A stretch of 64,000 nucleotides of DNA from Takakia lepidozioides. Taxonomy: Eukaryota; Streptophyta; Takakiopsida; Takakiales; Takakiaceae. Where the stretch lies: NCBI GenBank assembly GCA_030704615.1, contig CM060731.1, positions 77,852,756-77,916,755 on the forward strand. The letters run 5' to 3'. The translations under genes were made by a program, and so were the position numbers. How positions within the stretch are numbered: the stretch's first letter is position 1; every line of letters starts with the position of its first letter. Below, piece by piece: positions 40,420-50,689 of this stretch. Under the pieces are notes generated by a model. That model had not been told where the DNA came from, searched no databases, and saw only the letters and a program-made list of their open reading frames with translations.

Positions 40420-42958
40420 AAGGTAACCGGGTAGAGAACCTTTGCGGCTTATGGTTTGGAATACTAAGTTCCTAACATAGCCTACACTGTACCTGCATCC
40501 ACCGCAAGCACTCCTATGGTTGGCTGGTCATCACCTCCAACCTCACCACAGGAGAAACAATGATGGTCTGGCTGGTCATCACCCCAGCCTCACCATCGAC
40601 AGCATGCTCTAGGACTGGCCGGTGATCAAATCCGGACCAATCACCTATAAAAACAAGCGCCCACACAAAACTAGCATGGCGCACAGTCAAGCATGCAGGT
40701 ATGGAGGGGATCCAAACACAAGAAATCAGAACGACAACTCCCCCACACCAAAAACAACTCCACGGTGTTGCTCCTGCAAGGACACCCCAGCCCAAACCCG
40801 GACTGACTCTTGCCTCCACCTACGGAAAGGTCTTGGCCTAATGAGAGGGTGGAAACTACGAGGAAGAGAAGCTAAAGCAATGCCTAACCCCAGCATGCCC
40901 TCATCCCAACACTCTCTTCCCTCACTTGCATGACCATGGGAATATCATGAAGATACTCCTCAAACCGCCCTCCACGAGCTTCAAAATTCGGCCTTCAAGA
41001 CCACATGCCAGTCCTTAGGCAGTCCACCAGTGCCTCCACGAGTCAGCACAGGCCGTCCACAGGTCAACACGGGCCACCACAGACCAGCACAGGCCCACAC
41101 AGCTCACTGGTCACAGCCGTCACAGTCACACAGGTCACACACACACAGCACAGCCCGTCACACCCACACACATTTCACAGTCACAGCCCCACACACACAC
41201 AGCCCCTCACAGTTTCACAGCCCCAAAGGCCTCCTGTCACAGCCCTCACAGCCCGTCACAGGCCTGCCTGTCACAGGTTGTTCACAGCCCGTCACAGCCC
41301 CACAGGCCACTTCACAGCCCGTTCATTTGCCTTTCCCTTCACAGCCTGTCACAGAGCCCGTCACAGCCCCACAGGCCTGCCCACAGCCCCTCACAGCCCC
41401 TCACAGCCCCGCCACACAGCCTGTCACAGGCCCCACAGGCCACTCATGCAGTTTAGCCATTTCTCCAAGGGGTTTAGCCACGCCAAGCTAGGGTTTGTGT
41501 CTCTTGGACTCTAGGCTTCTTTCCACCGAGCTATGGCGGCTGTGAGGAAATCAGCAAGGTATTCTTGCTCTTTCGGCTCCCACACACCACCATAGTAGCC
41601 CTAAGCCATGAGGTGGTTGCCACAAACCAAGCCTTCTTTCTCACTTAGCCTCCCCAAACACGCCACTAAACTCAATGGCAAACAACCAAGCCCTGCTGGT
41701 TCCCAGCCCTTGTGAGCACTCATTCAAGCACTCTCCTTGGCCATAGCATCTGTCTTAGAGCCTATTCCAGCCCCCTACACCTGCTGCTTCAAGAGTTGCG
41801 CTCCCTTCAAGCTTGAAGTTGAAACCCCAACTCACATAGGCCCTACAAGTGCTTTTCTTTCACTCCAAGTGGAAACCAGCCCTAGACCTTCCGTTCTAGC
41901 TCTCTAAAGCTTGAAAACAAGAGCCTCAATGGGCTGAAGGCATGCTCCACACATGCCCCACTCTCACCATAAGAGAATCAGCTCCTTTGCTTCATTTCTT
42001 GCACCCACAACCTGAAAATACAAGCTTCAGCAGGCTGAAAGCATGCTCACATGCCCTACAGGGAAACCAGCCCCTTCCTTCCTTTCTTGCACTCCCAACC
42101 TGAAAGTGCAAGCCTTCACCAGGCTGATAGCATGCTCCACACATGCATTGCCTCACATAAGGGAAGTACAGCCCTTCCCTCTTCCTTGCTTGCCCTCCAA
42201 GCTTGAAGATGGCTCTTCAATGAGCTGAATACATGCTCCACACATGCAACCTCTTCACACAAGAGATATCAGCCCCCTATCTTGGCTCCTTGGCTCCTTG
42301 ATGCTCTCTAAGACAAGACTAAGCACTCCACAGCATTTGCCAAGCTCCTGAAACCCTAGCTTACATTTCCAGCCACAAGACACTTCTCTTGTGTGCAAGA
42401 GCTCTTCTTCCAAGCTCTGAAACCCTAGGTGCACATTCCATGGCCTTGCCGCACCTCTTAGCTCCTGTTCCAGCCCTGCTCTTGCCATGACAAGAGCCCT
42501 CTCAATGCTGAAGCTCGAGATTGAAACCCAATCTCACCATACTCCACAAAGTGCACTGATTTGCCCCAAGCCAAATCAGCCCTTTCGCTTGGTCTTGCAA
42601 TCCTTCACACAATGAAAGCTCGCATTCCCCAGTCCAGTTCTCAGCTTTGCCACCAAAGCCACTATAACCTGCTCTTGACTGGTCCTCTTCCCAATCGTGC
42701 TTGCTCATGCATGTACACAATCTGAAACCATCAAGGTGCTTTGGAATTACGTGCAGCATGATGCTTTCATCTCTGAAGCTGAAATCGAATGCCAAGGTCT
42801 ACCACCTCGTAACCCACATCGCCTCTGCTTCTAACAACCAAGAGCTCCACGGTGCTCTTTGCATAACAACTTGGTTTCTCTCATTCTCAAGCAAAAACCA
42901 CAAGTGCTACAACTAACTCGTATGTGGCACTTACAGATACGAGCTCATCTTTCTCGAG
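40420..42958 (-). other. Long non-coding leader of copy 1 with minisatellites
   Basis: Between A1 and gag. 41040-41450 is built from CACAGCCC and GTCACAG units of about 9-18 bases. 41870-42290 holds about four imperfect copies of an 80-95-base unit containing GCATGCTCCACACATGC. No conserved open frame is shared with copy 2. No initiator-Met tRNA-like primer site (TGGTATCAGAGC) lies next to A1. Confidence 0.75.
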
Positions 42959-43285
42959 TGATAAAGAAGAAGAATACAAGCACAAGCTCATGCGAGCTCA
43001 CAAAGCTGAAGCATAAACTCATGCATATATAACCTCATCACTCAAATACAAGTCAAGCCAAGTGCACCACACGCCATGGGGAGTCCACACTACGGCGCCA
43101 TAGCTAGGCGCGGTGAGGCTCAACTCGAGAAAGATGAGCCTTCCGCTCTTGCCGTGAAGATAACCACTCCAGGGCCTAAATCTGCCTTGACCCTTGGATT
43201 GACACTTGGGCCAATCCCAGATGTCAATATGTAAAAGCTAGCTATTTCCTAGCTAGTTTCACACTAGTGGTAAAATAACTTGACA
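42959..43285 (-). repeat. Terminal repeat A1 of copy 1
   Basis: A 327-bp direct repeat of A2. The outer edge abuts GTGT at 43286-43289. Unlike a normal LTR pair it lacks the B segment that accompanies A at the other end. Confidence 0.9.
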
Positions 43286-43576
43286 GTGTTGTCAAAGAGA
43301 CCAAGGCATTGGCCAAATTAGAAGAAAATAAGTTCGAACCTTTGGTATGCTCAGCAAGATCTCATCTTTGTCAAAATTTTCAAGGCACAAGTGTTGCCGA
43401 TAGATGCATACAGACCAAAATCGCTACCGAGTTCTGTAGAAGCCACGAATGCTAGAGCCCTTCGTATCCAGAAGATGAAATTGCATCGATCAAGGATCAG
43501 TGAGGTAGGATAAGAGAAATGTTTCAAAGCTTGACTCTTTCTTGTGACATTAATCTGGATTGAATTTTCATGATCG
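43286..43576. other. Spacer between the two retroelement copies
   Basis: 291 bp of non-element DNA. It starts with the right GTGT duplication of copy 1 and ends with the left ATCG duplication of copy 2 (43573-43576). A protein-like open stretch is visible on the plus strand at about 43390-43510, with no family match. Confidence 0.7.
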
Positions 43577-44309
43577 TGTCGTGCGCATATATATCGCTAC
43601 ACAACTACATCGTTGTCCAAACCACACAACATATGTGCACACCAAACACTAGTCTATCACTAGTGCACCACTAGGCTGCCACTAGACAACCACTTGTCAC
43701 CACTAGTGCAGCCACTACTCCAACACTAGGCTGCCATTAGCCACCACTAGTGCAGCCACTAGTCCATCCAAATAAATAAAGAAGAATACAAAACAAGCTC
43801 ATGCGAGCTCACAAAGCTGAAGCATAAACTCATGCATATATACCTCTCACTCATCATCAAATACAAGTCAAGCCAAGTGCACCCCACGCCATGGGGAATC
43901 CACACTACGGCGCCATAGCTAGGCGCGGTGAGGCTCAACTCGAGAAAGATGAGCCCACCGCGATTTGCCGTGAAGATAACAACGTCAGGTGCCCAAACAT
44001 GTATTGGCCCCTGAATTGACACTTGGGTCAATCCCAAATGTCAATATATAAAAGCTAGCTATTTCCTAGCTAACTTCACACTAGTGGTAAAATAACTTGA
44101 CAACTGTCGTGCGCATACATATCGCTACACAACTACATCGCTGTCCAAACCACACAACTTATGTGCACACCAAATACTAGTCTATCACTAGTGCACCACT
44201 AGTGCACCACTAGGCTGCCACTAGACAACCACTAGCCACCACTAGTGCAGCCACTAGTCCAACACTAGGCTGCCATTAGCCACCACTAGGCTGCCACTAG
44301 TCTATCACA
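43577..44309 (-). repeat. B2-A2-B1 terminal block of copy 2
   Basis: B2 (43577-43768) and B1 (44105-44309) are near-identical direct repeats starting TGTCGTGCGCAT; both contain CCACTAGTGCAG-type minisatellite units. A2 lies between them. B1 ends TCTATCACA, directly next to a G-run on the element strand (44314-44319) that looks like a polypurine tract. Only A is repeated at the other end of the element. Confidence 0.85.
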
Positions 44310-44569
44310 ATCGCCCCCCTAGCTGGCGCTTAGGTCCCTCTAAGTCCAGGTAGCCACAAGATGTGATAGTGGCCATAGCCTCACTAAGTCCTCCACCATT
44401 GTCCCTACTACACTCAAACTCAATAGATCAAGAGGCCGGGTACAAGAGTTGCCCCATCGTTAGTCGTCGTCTTGCAATCTGTGAACTTGAGCCCGAGATC
44501 TTGGGTATTGACTCCTATGAGCTTGGCCTCCCATGTCTTGTGAGCTGCCACTAGTCATATCCACTGCCA

Positions 44570-44716
44570 CTATCCCAAGCAGTGTGGACATAACCAATCT
44601 CCATCAGGAACCCTCTCAAGAGGTGATGTCAAGCATCCCATGTGCCAACTTCTTGAGCATCGATCACACACCAGCATAGTAGCGGCACCACGAGCATGCC
44701 CACATAGCATGCAACG
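44570..44716 (-). other. Complete PHD finger at integrase C-terminus, copy 2
   Basis: CMLCGHARGAA, MLVCDRCSRSWHMGC and WLCPHC give the complete C4HC3 ligand set of a PHD finger, followed by a stop. The N-terminal side is the integrase C-terminal beta domain (GDYVYLQQ...EVLPSGVLILEGRDG). There is no chromodomain. Confidence 0.85.
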
Positions 44717-46749
44717 CAATCCTGCAGGTACCACTACAAGGTTGGGATCTATCCTCCCATCCACATGTGGAAGGTGACATGGCGCACAATTACGCACATG
44801 GTCCTCCATACCATGCCATCTCGACCCTCCAGAATCAACACTCCTGAAGGCAACACCTCCTTGACCCTTAGAATCACACGTCTTACTGTGACATCCAAGG
44901 TTGTAGGCGCCGTTTGCTGCAAATACACATAGTCCCCAGGGTGAAAACGCCGAACACCTGGCCGATATCCCCCTCCACGTATAGTGGCATACCTCAATGT
45001 GTCTCGGGTTGGGCAATAGCAAGATTCTCAAAAGCCATAGGCATGACTCTCTTGAACAACTCTGCCCGCTGGGCACATGCTTGTGTCCACACATTCGGAT
45101 CATCAAGGTTGAGGACTACTGCAGCCTCCCTGCGAATAGACGTAGGCAAATCTGGCTCTCGGCCAAAGAGAAGGAAATATGGTGAGAAAGAGGCAAGTGA
45201 TGTTTGCTTGCTAAACTTGTAGCCCATGGCTAGCCAAGGTACCTGAAGATCTCAATCTCCTAGGTGTCCTTTTTGCAAGCCATACTTGCGCAAACCCCTC
45301 TTCACTGTCTGCACCACTCTCTCTGCCAAGCCATCGGCCTCAGGATGATCCCGAGAAGTGGTACGGTGGTCTATCAAGGCTTTATCACACAAAGCCTGAA
45401 ACTCCCCCAAGAACTCTCTCCCTTGGTCCGTGAGTACCTCAGCTGGAGCACCGAATCGGCTAAGCACACGATCCAGGAATGCATACGCAGCCCCCTCACT
45501 AGCCTTGTCAGGCAATGGAACCAACTCAATCCACTTGGAGAAGTGCTCCACCATCACCAACACATATCTGTGGTGACGCATCGTCAGTGGCAAGGCCCTG
45601 CGAAGTCAAGACTCCACCTGTGCCCAATCCCATGATGGTAAAGGATGCAATTTGTGTGTAGGGGCGTTGAATGAAGCACGCACCTTGTCACACACCATGC
45701 ACCTAGCCACAAACTATTGCACCTCTGTGTGCATACCATGCCACCAATACTGCCCCTACAGTAAACTATGAGTGCGTCGCACTCCAAAATGCCCCAACTC
45801 CTCATGGGCATGCCACACTAACTGTGCACGCTGTGTTGGGTGAGGCACGATCCTCACCCAACCATCCTCCCACACTCGAAGCAGGTGTATCCCCTTCCAC
45901 TTGAACCTCTTGGCTTGTTGTAGGATCCGATCCCTCTCCTTGGCAGTCACACTAGCTGCCGTGTCTCTAGTGCGGAGGTAGCCAACACAACCGAATCCTC
46001 ATGTATATCTCTGGCACCACCTGACTCATCACTAGCCTCAGGGTCCTCAGACACTCCATCTACAGTCATCCTTATTGTAGGTCCAACCTGACCTCCCGAT
46101 GCCAAGATACACAAAAAGACAGATGCATGCCATCCCGGCACATCTCCTTGTCCGTCTCACCATGCCACCGAACTCCAGTGTCATCCTGCTGGCTCGTGCA
46201 TGGATTGCGACTCAATCCATCCGCATCCCTATTGACCAAACCTGGTCGATGCACTACCTGAACATGTCTCTCATGCTCCTCCACCGTAGCACGAGAGACA
46301 AAGCAATTCCTGTAAGCCTCAGGAACCGCCGTATACGTCGTCTCTCTCCTCTAGTGACAATAGTCCAATGTCAGGCTCCCAATTGCCCTTTGTAACTGCA
46401 ACCTTAAGTCCAGCAGACTTAGAGGTAGAGGACGCGTCCCGTTGCTATGCCGCAACCTCTTGAGCAGTACTCCCTACATGTTCAGTCAATGACAAGGCCT
46501 CATTGCCCCATCATCTCATCCTTGAGGACCTCCTCAACCCGAGAAGAATCCCCAACCTCATCCATCACAGCCGCCTTGGCTGCCAACTCCCTCTGAACCT
46601 CGAGCACCTCCCACATGTGCCATGGATGCATGCACCCCGTGGTCCTCACATGCTCGCCCCCACTCACTGCCTGTACCGTCTCGGTAGGCAGAGAGACCAT
46701 TGAGGGAAGTGTACTCCGCACTCTGCGTTGCTCAGCTAGAGCCAAGCTG

Positions 46750-47710
46750 ATAATCCAGGTCAAGCAACTGGAGATCCATTGCTTGCCCCAAGACTTGACG
46801 AGTGATGCCTCAGAAAGAGACGACACCGCCGTGGTACCAGTGGTAAAACCCATTGCCCGCTCACGCTCGTTCAGCATTAGGCTCCACAACTGCTGCAACT
46901 TAGCATCCCACAAGAGGCCAGGTCCACTATCCCGGAAAGCATGCGATCCTGGGAAGCTGAGCAGTGTAGGTAATGCTGCTCGTGGTTGACCCACCTTGTT
47001 GACCACTGCCAAAGGCAAACGGTCATCGTGTCTCACACGCTGAGACTTGCTCCCTATGTCCAAAATGCTATCCACTGTGAGGTGTGCTAGCCGCTGCACC
47101 CCATCAAATGCACGCGTTAAGCAGTGCGGGTGGCATCAAGTTAGTCCACCATAACCGTGGACGATGAGCCCGTGACCCCACTACAGCTGCATCCAGCAAC
47201 ATTGCTGACCCAAACCACGACCGGACTTGATGCACACTGGCCATCACCTGGCCCGAGAATCGCCCATCAGTGGCACATTCTCCAAGATGCATGCTGGACA
47301 TACAGCCTGATGAAGCTGTAAGTGGCGCAAAACCCGCCCCATCTCCCAAAACAGACCCGACCTCGAGTCTCGCAATCCATTGCCATGCCCGGCTAATGAA
47401 TACCCTTGGCAGGGCCAACCTGCCACTATCAAATCAATGAAGCCAACCCGCTCCAAATCCTGCGCCTCTAGCAAGAGAATGTCTGCTGGCAAAGGCCTGC
47501 TGATATCCACGAACCGTAGACACCGACAACAACTCAGGGTACTGCTGCACCAACTGAGCAATATGACGGAGTGAGACGCGTCGTGCAGTCTCATCCCTCT
47601 CCACATACAAGGTAGCCGAACTCGTAGACCTGCTTGTAATACAGCAGCCAATCCGGTGCGGATCCCGCCAAACAAGTCCAGGAGACAAATGCCTTCATCC
47701 AGATACTGCC
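46750..47710 (-). other. C5-cytosine DNA methyltransferase domain, copy 2
   Basis: Same motifs and order as copy 1: ICLLDLFGGIRTGLAAVL, GWPCQGYSLAGHGNGLRDS, CILENVP, RAHRPRLWWTNL and ERAMGFTTGTTAVSSLSEAS. The catalytic Cys codon and the ENV motif are kept although the reverse transcriptase has been deleted. Position 4 of the GGIxTG box is Arg here and Ser in copy 1, where Gly is common in active enzymes. Frameshifts separate the motifs. Confidence 0.88.
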
Positions 47711-50689
47711 ACACACAGGTGTGGTGTCCAATGGAGACAATTGAGGTGGTCCTGGTGCAATCCCCACACTCTCCTCCTCTCCTGATGGTACAAAAGCCTC
47801 CACCCAGGCTTGTTGCACCCGTCGATCAGCATCCCGCTGCAAATCCTTGCTCGTGCCCCACAATGGAGTCTGAGCAACCATGGTAGGCAACTCGCCATTA
47901 CCATACATGTCATCCTGCTCTCCCGGAGGTGGTACATCCTCTGAATGAGCATTGCCCTCAAGCAACTCTCTAGGCCAACTCACTGGCGTGAATGCTGCTA
48001 GTGGTCGGCATCTTGCCTCGCTGGGCAATCGCAACTCCTCATATGAACGTCACAGGGAGCTGCACGCGCCGGCCCTCCCCTGACTGCGATCAGGCCTATA
48101 GGAAGCTGACTCCTCCCAAAATCCAGGGTGAAAGCCCATGGGGTACAACACTGCCCACCAACCAGGACATCGTATGAGACTGCGTCTGTCACAATGGCCT
48201 TGGCTCGCATCACTGAGCCATCTATAGGGTGATCCGGCCGTAGTTTGATAGCCAACTCACGCCGGTGCAATGCCCCGAGCCTGCTCCGATCCTCCCTGAG
48301 ACGTCTGTATCTGGAAAGGACAAGGCTCCATATCCGCCTCCGTGAGGCCCAAGCCTGCAATAGCAGCTCTGCCAGCATCAATGGCTGAGCTCCCGAGTCC
48401 AACAAGACCCGCGTGGCCGTACCTCTTGCCTGCCGGTCCACTCAAACAGAAATGCCATCCTGGTTGTCTAACATGACAACTCCAGGTGTCACCATGGCGC
48501 GCTCAATGGCTGGCCTAGCTGGCAGGCTCCATCAACCTGCAGCTGCAAAGCTTGCCCATGGCGCCGCCGTGGCAGTCTTGACCCTCAAATCCGAGGATCC
48601 CTCCGGCACAACACTCCCACTATCTTCCGCAGAAGAATGAAGTAACCTCCCCACTCTCACAGATGTTGTAGCGAGCTTGAACACCTCACTTTGTTTTACC
48701 CCCGGCGTCGCAATCATGGTAGCCGAGAACAATGGAGCCTGACACACAGATGTGGCGCTCCTAGCAGCACACTAGCAGCCGCCAGCCTTGGCAACACTAG
48801 GTAGTGGTGCTACACGTGTAGCTCTCCCCCAATGCATAGTAACCTCCGCCTCGGTAACGTACCGTCAGGGCGAAACTAGGTGCCATGGATGGCGTCGACA
48901 CTGTCTCCGCCAATGTGAATGACTGAGGAAGCCTAGCCTGACGGCTTGCCTCCCCACGCTGTGGATCCAACTCCACCTCTGCACCTCGTGGCTCAGGAAC
49001 TCGTGCTGCTCCTCGAGTCACGGCTGCAGCAGACTCCACCTGCCTAGTGGTAGTGTCTGCTGCCACACATGAATCCCCATGCCTCCCATATCTCCTCTCT
49101 CAGGAGCAGGAGGTGGACCATCCGGCCTTAGAGCCGTTACCACCCTGAAGCTGTAGCCATGGCAGCGAGCCTCTGCTCCAGCTGCTGAAGCCGGTTGGCT
49201 AGGCCTTGGTCAACACCCTGACCTCCGCGTCCTTGGCCACGTTGAGCTTGCCCTTTGGCCTGCACCTCGTGGCTGGCCACCTCGTCCTCTCTGGGCTGCT
49301 CCATCTCGCCCCCGGCCACCATTGTTCCCTTGGAACTGGCCTGGGCGCAACTCAGGATGCAAACCATAACACTGGCCTCTCCATGCCCGTGCTTGCCACA
49401 ATGCCCACACTGCAACTGTGCAGGCTGTGCATGTCCGACCCTTGCCTCCTTCTGGGCAATCCTTCTTGACATGGGGTCCTCCTTATGTCCAGCACACCAC
49501 CTCTGCCTGTTGTTGGCCAGCAAATGAAGGGAGAGACCCCTGCATCTGAGGTCCTCTCTGCCCTTCCCTGAGCTTCACCTGAGCCCGTTGTTGCCTTGAG
49601 CACGTTGAGGTAGTGGTTGGCTAGGAGCACCACTACCCCGTGGTGTCTCCTTAGTAAATCCCACCATGACCACTCGTTCCTCCACCATGTTGAGCTCTAT
49701 CCGCTCTGCGAGCAAAAACACATTTGCTAAGGTGGGGTTGGGGCCGCTTGTAGGAGAGTTGCATCCCGCACCCTTCTCCTCAGCTCCTTGTCCAATATCC
49801 CATACCAGAATTGGACTGCCTGAGCTTCCGTAACCCCTCGGGTTACATTTATCAGCGCTCATGCGAGTGAAAGCCTCCCTCAAGCTCTCGGTCGGCTTCC
49901 GTTGGAACTCTTGCAAGCTCCGCAACTTCTCTGTCCTCACCCCTTGGTAGTTCCCTCTCAACTCTTCGAAGAACTCCACAACAGGGTTGAAGGCAGGCAC
50001 GGGTACTAGTGCTGGTGCGGTAGTGGCTTGGGTGGACGTCGTAGCTACTGTACCACCAGTCCCACTAGTTCCACTGCTACTTGCTGAAGCTGCCGGTGCA
50101 GCGGCAGGTGTAGCCACTGCCCTCGTGGCTCTAGTGCCCCTAGTGATGGAGACATAGTCGGGTGACCAGTACATCCTCCACTCCTCGATCTCAACCTCAT
50201 GCCCCCGCCTGAACTCATGGTAATCATCCATAGGCGGCCCCTCAAGGTGCTGAAACAGCCCTTTCCATGCCATGAAAGGTGTAAATAGTAGTGGATTGCG
50301 CATTTGCTGCAAATCACACCAACTATCAAACTCTTGGATAAAATCATCCAACTCGATGGTGCCAACCGCCCCGGAGTACCTTCGTGGCCCCTTGGTAGCT
50401 CCATACATCTCCTCCATTGTGTCCCACAACAATGGCAAGGAAACAACTTGCACCGCCGGTATGAGTCCTCCTGATTTACAATCCAAATCAGAACCTTTCG
50501 TAGAAGACACAAGAGGTGAAGGTGGCCTAAACCGCACACCTCATCTCGTGTACCCACTAGTATCGCTAGTGCTCCAACCGGCACTGTCCCCAACAACTAG
50601 TGGCACCTCCGTGTTGACAAACTGTCACTCAACTGGTCATGAACATGTCCCTAACCCCCTCTCCACAAGGTAACCGGGTAGAGAACCTG

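Larger units (their letters stand above)
32538..43285 (-). mobile_element. Ty3/gypsy-type retroelement with DNA methyltransferase and PHD finger, copy 1
   Basis: A 10.75-kb insertion flanked by GTGT (32534-32537 and 43286-43289). Minus-strand order: terminal repeat A1 (42959-43285), a 2.5-kb leader with minisatellites, gag (40419 to about 39420), two CCHC knuckles (about 39270-39138), protease (about 38250-38050), cytosine methyltransferase (about 37490-36540), reverse transcriptase (36028 to about 35400), RNase H (about 35110-34730), integrase (about 34440-33260) and PHD finger (about 33225-33140). The end is B1 (33054-33142, truncated), A2 (32727-33048) and B2 (32538-32726). All domains are present, but the frame shifts repeatedly, so it is unlikely to make a full polyprotein as sequenced. 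It was inserted next to the dead pogo element. Confidence 0.92.
44570..50680 (-). pseudogene. gag-pol region of copy 2 (gag, PR, DNA methyltransferase, IN, PHD), RT/RNase H deleted
   Basis: Open segments on the minus strand include 50537-49575 (gag, the longest intact piece, about 320 codons), 49523-49137, 48441-47998, 47961-47695, 47714-47244, 47099-46500, 45950-45756, 45593-45252, 45227-44994 and 45106-44570. Gag, knuckle 2, protease (LLDSGAQPLML), integrase (LTDQGREF, ADGLAERVVQ) and PHD are recognisable. After the methyltransferase tail the sequence jumps to MEEHERH joined to QVVHRPGLVNRDADGLSRN, skipping the polymerase and RNase H core. Knuckle 1 has a stop codon in place of its second Cys. 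The copy could move only with proteins from another copy. Confidence 0.88.

Noticed and set aside
41030-41491. Long plus-strand open frame (about 150 codons, repetitive), similar at 51487-51873
   Set aside because: It is only the CACAGCCC minisatellite read as protein; it differs between copies and lies antisense in the leader.
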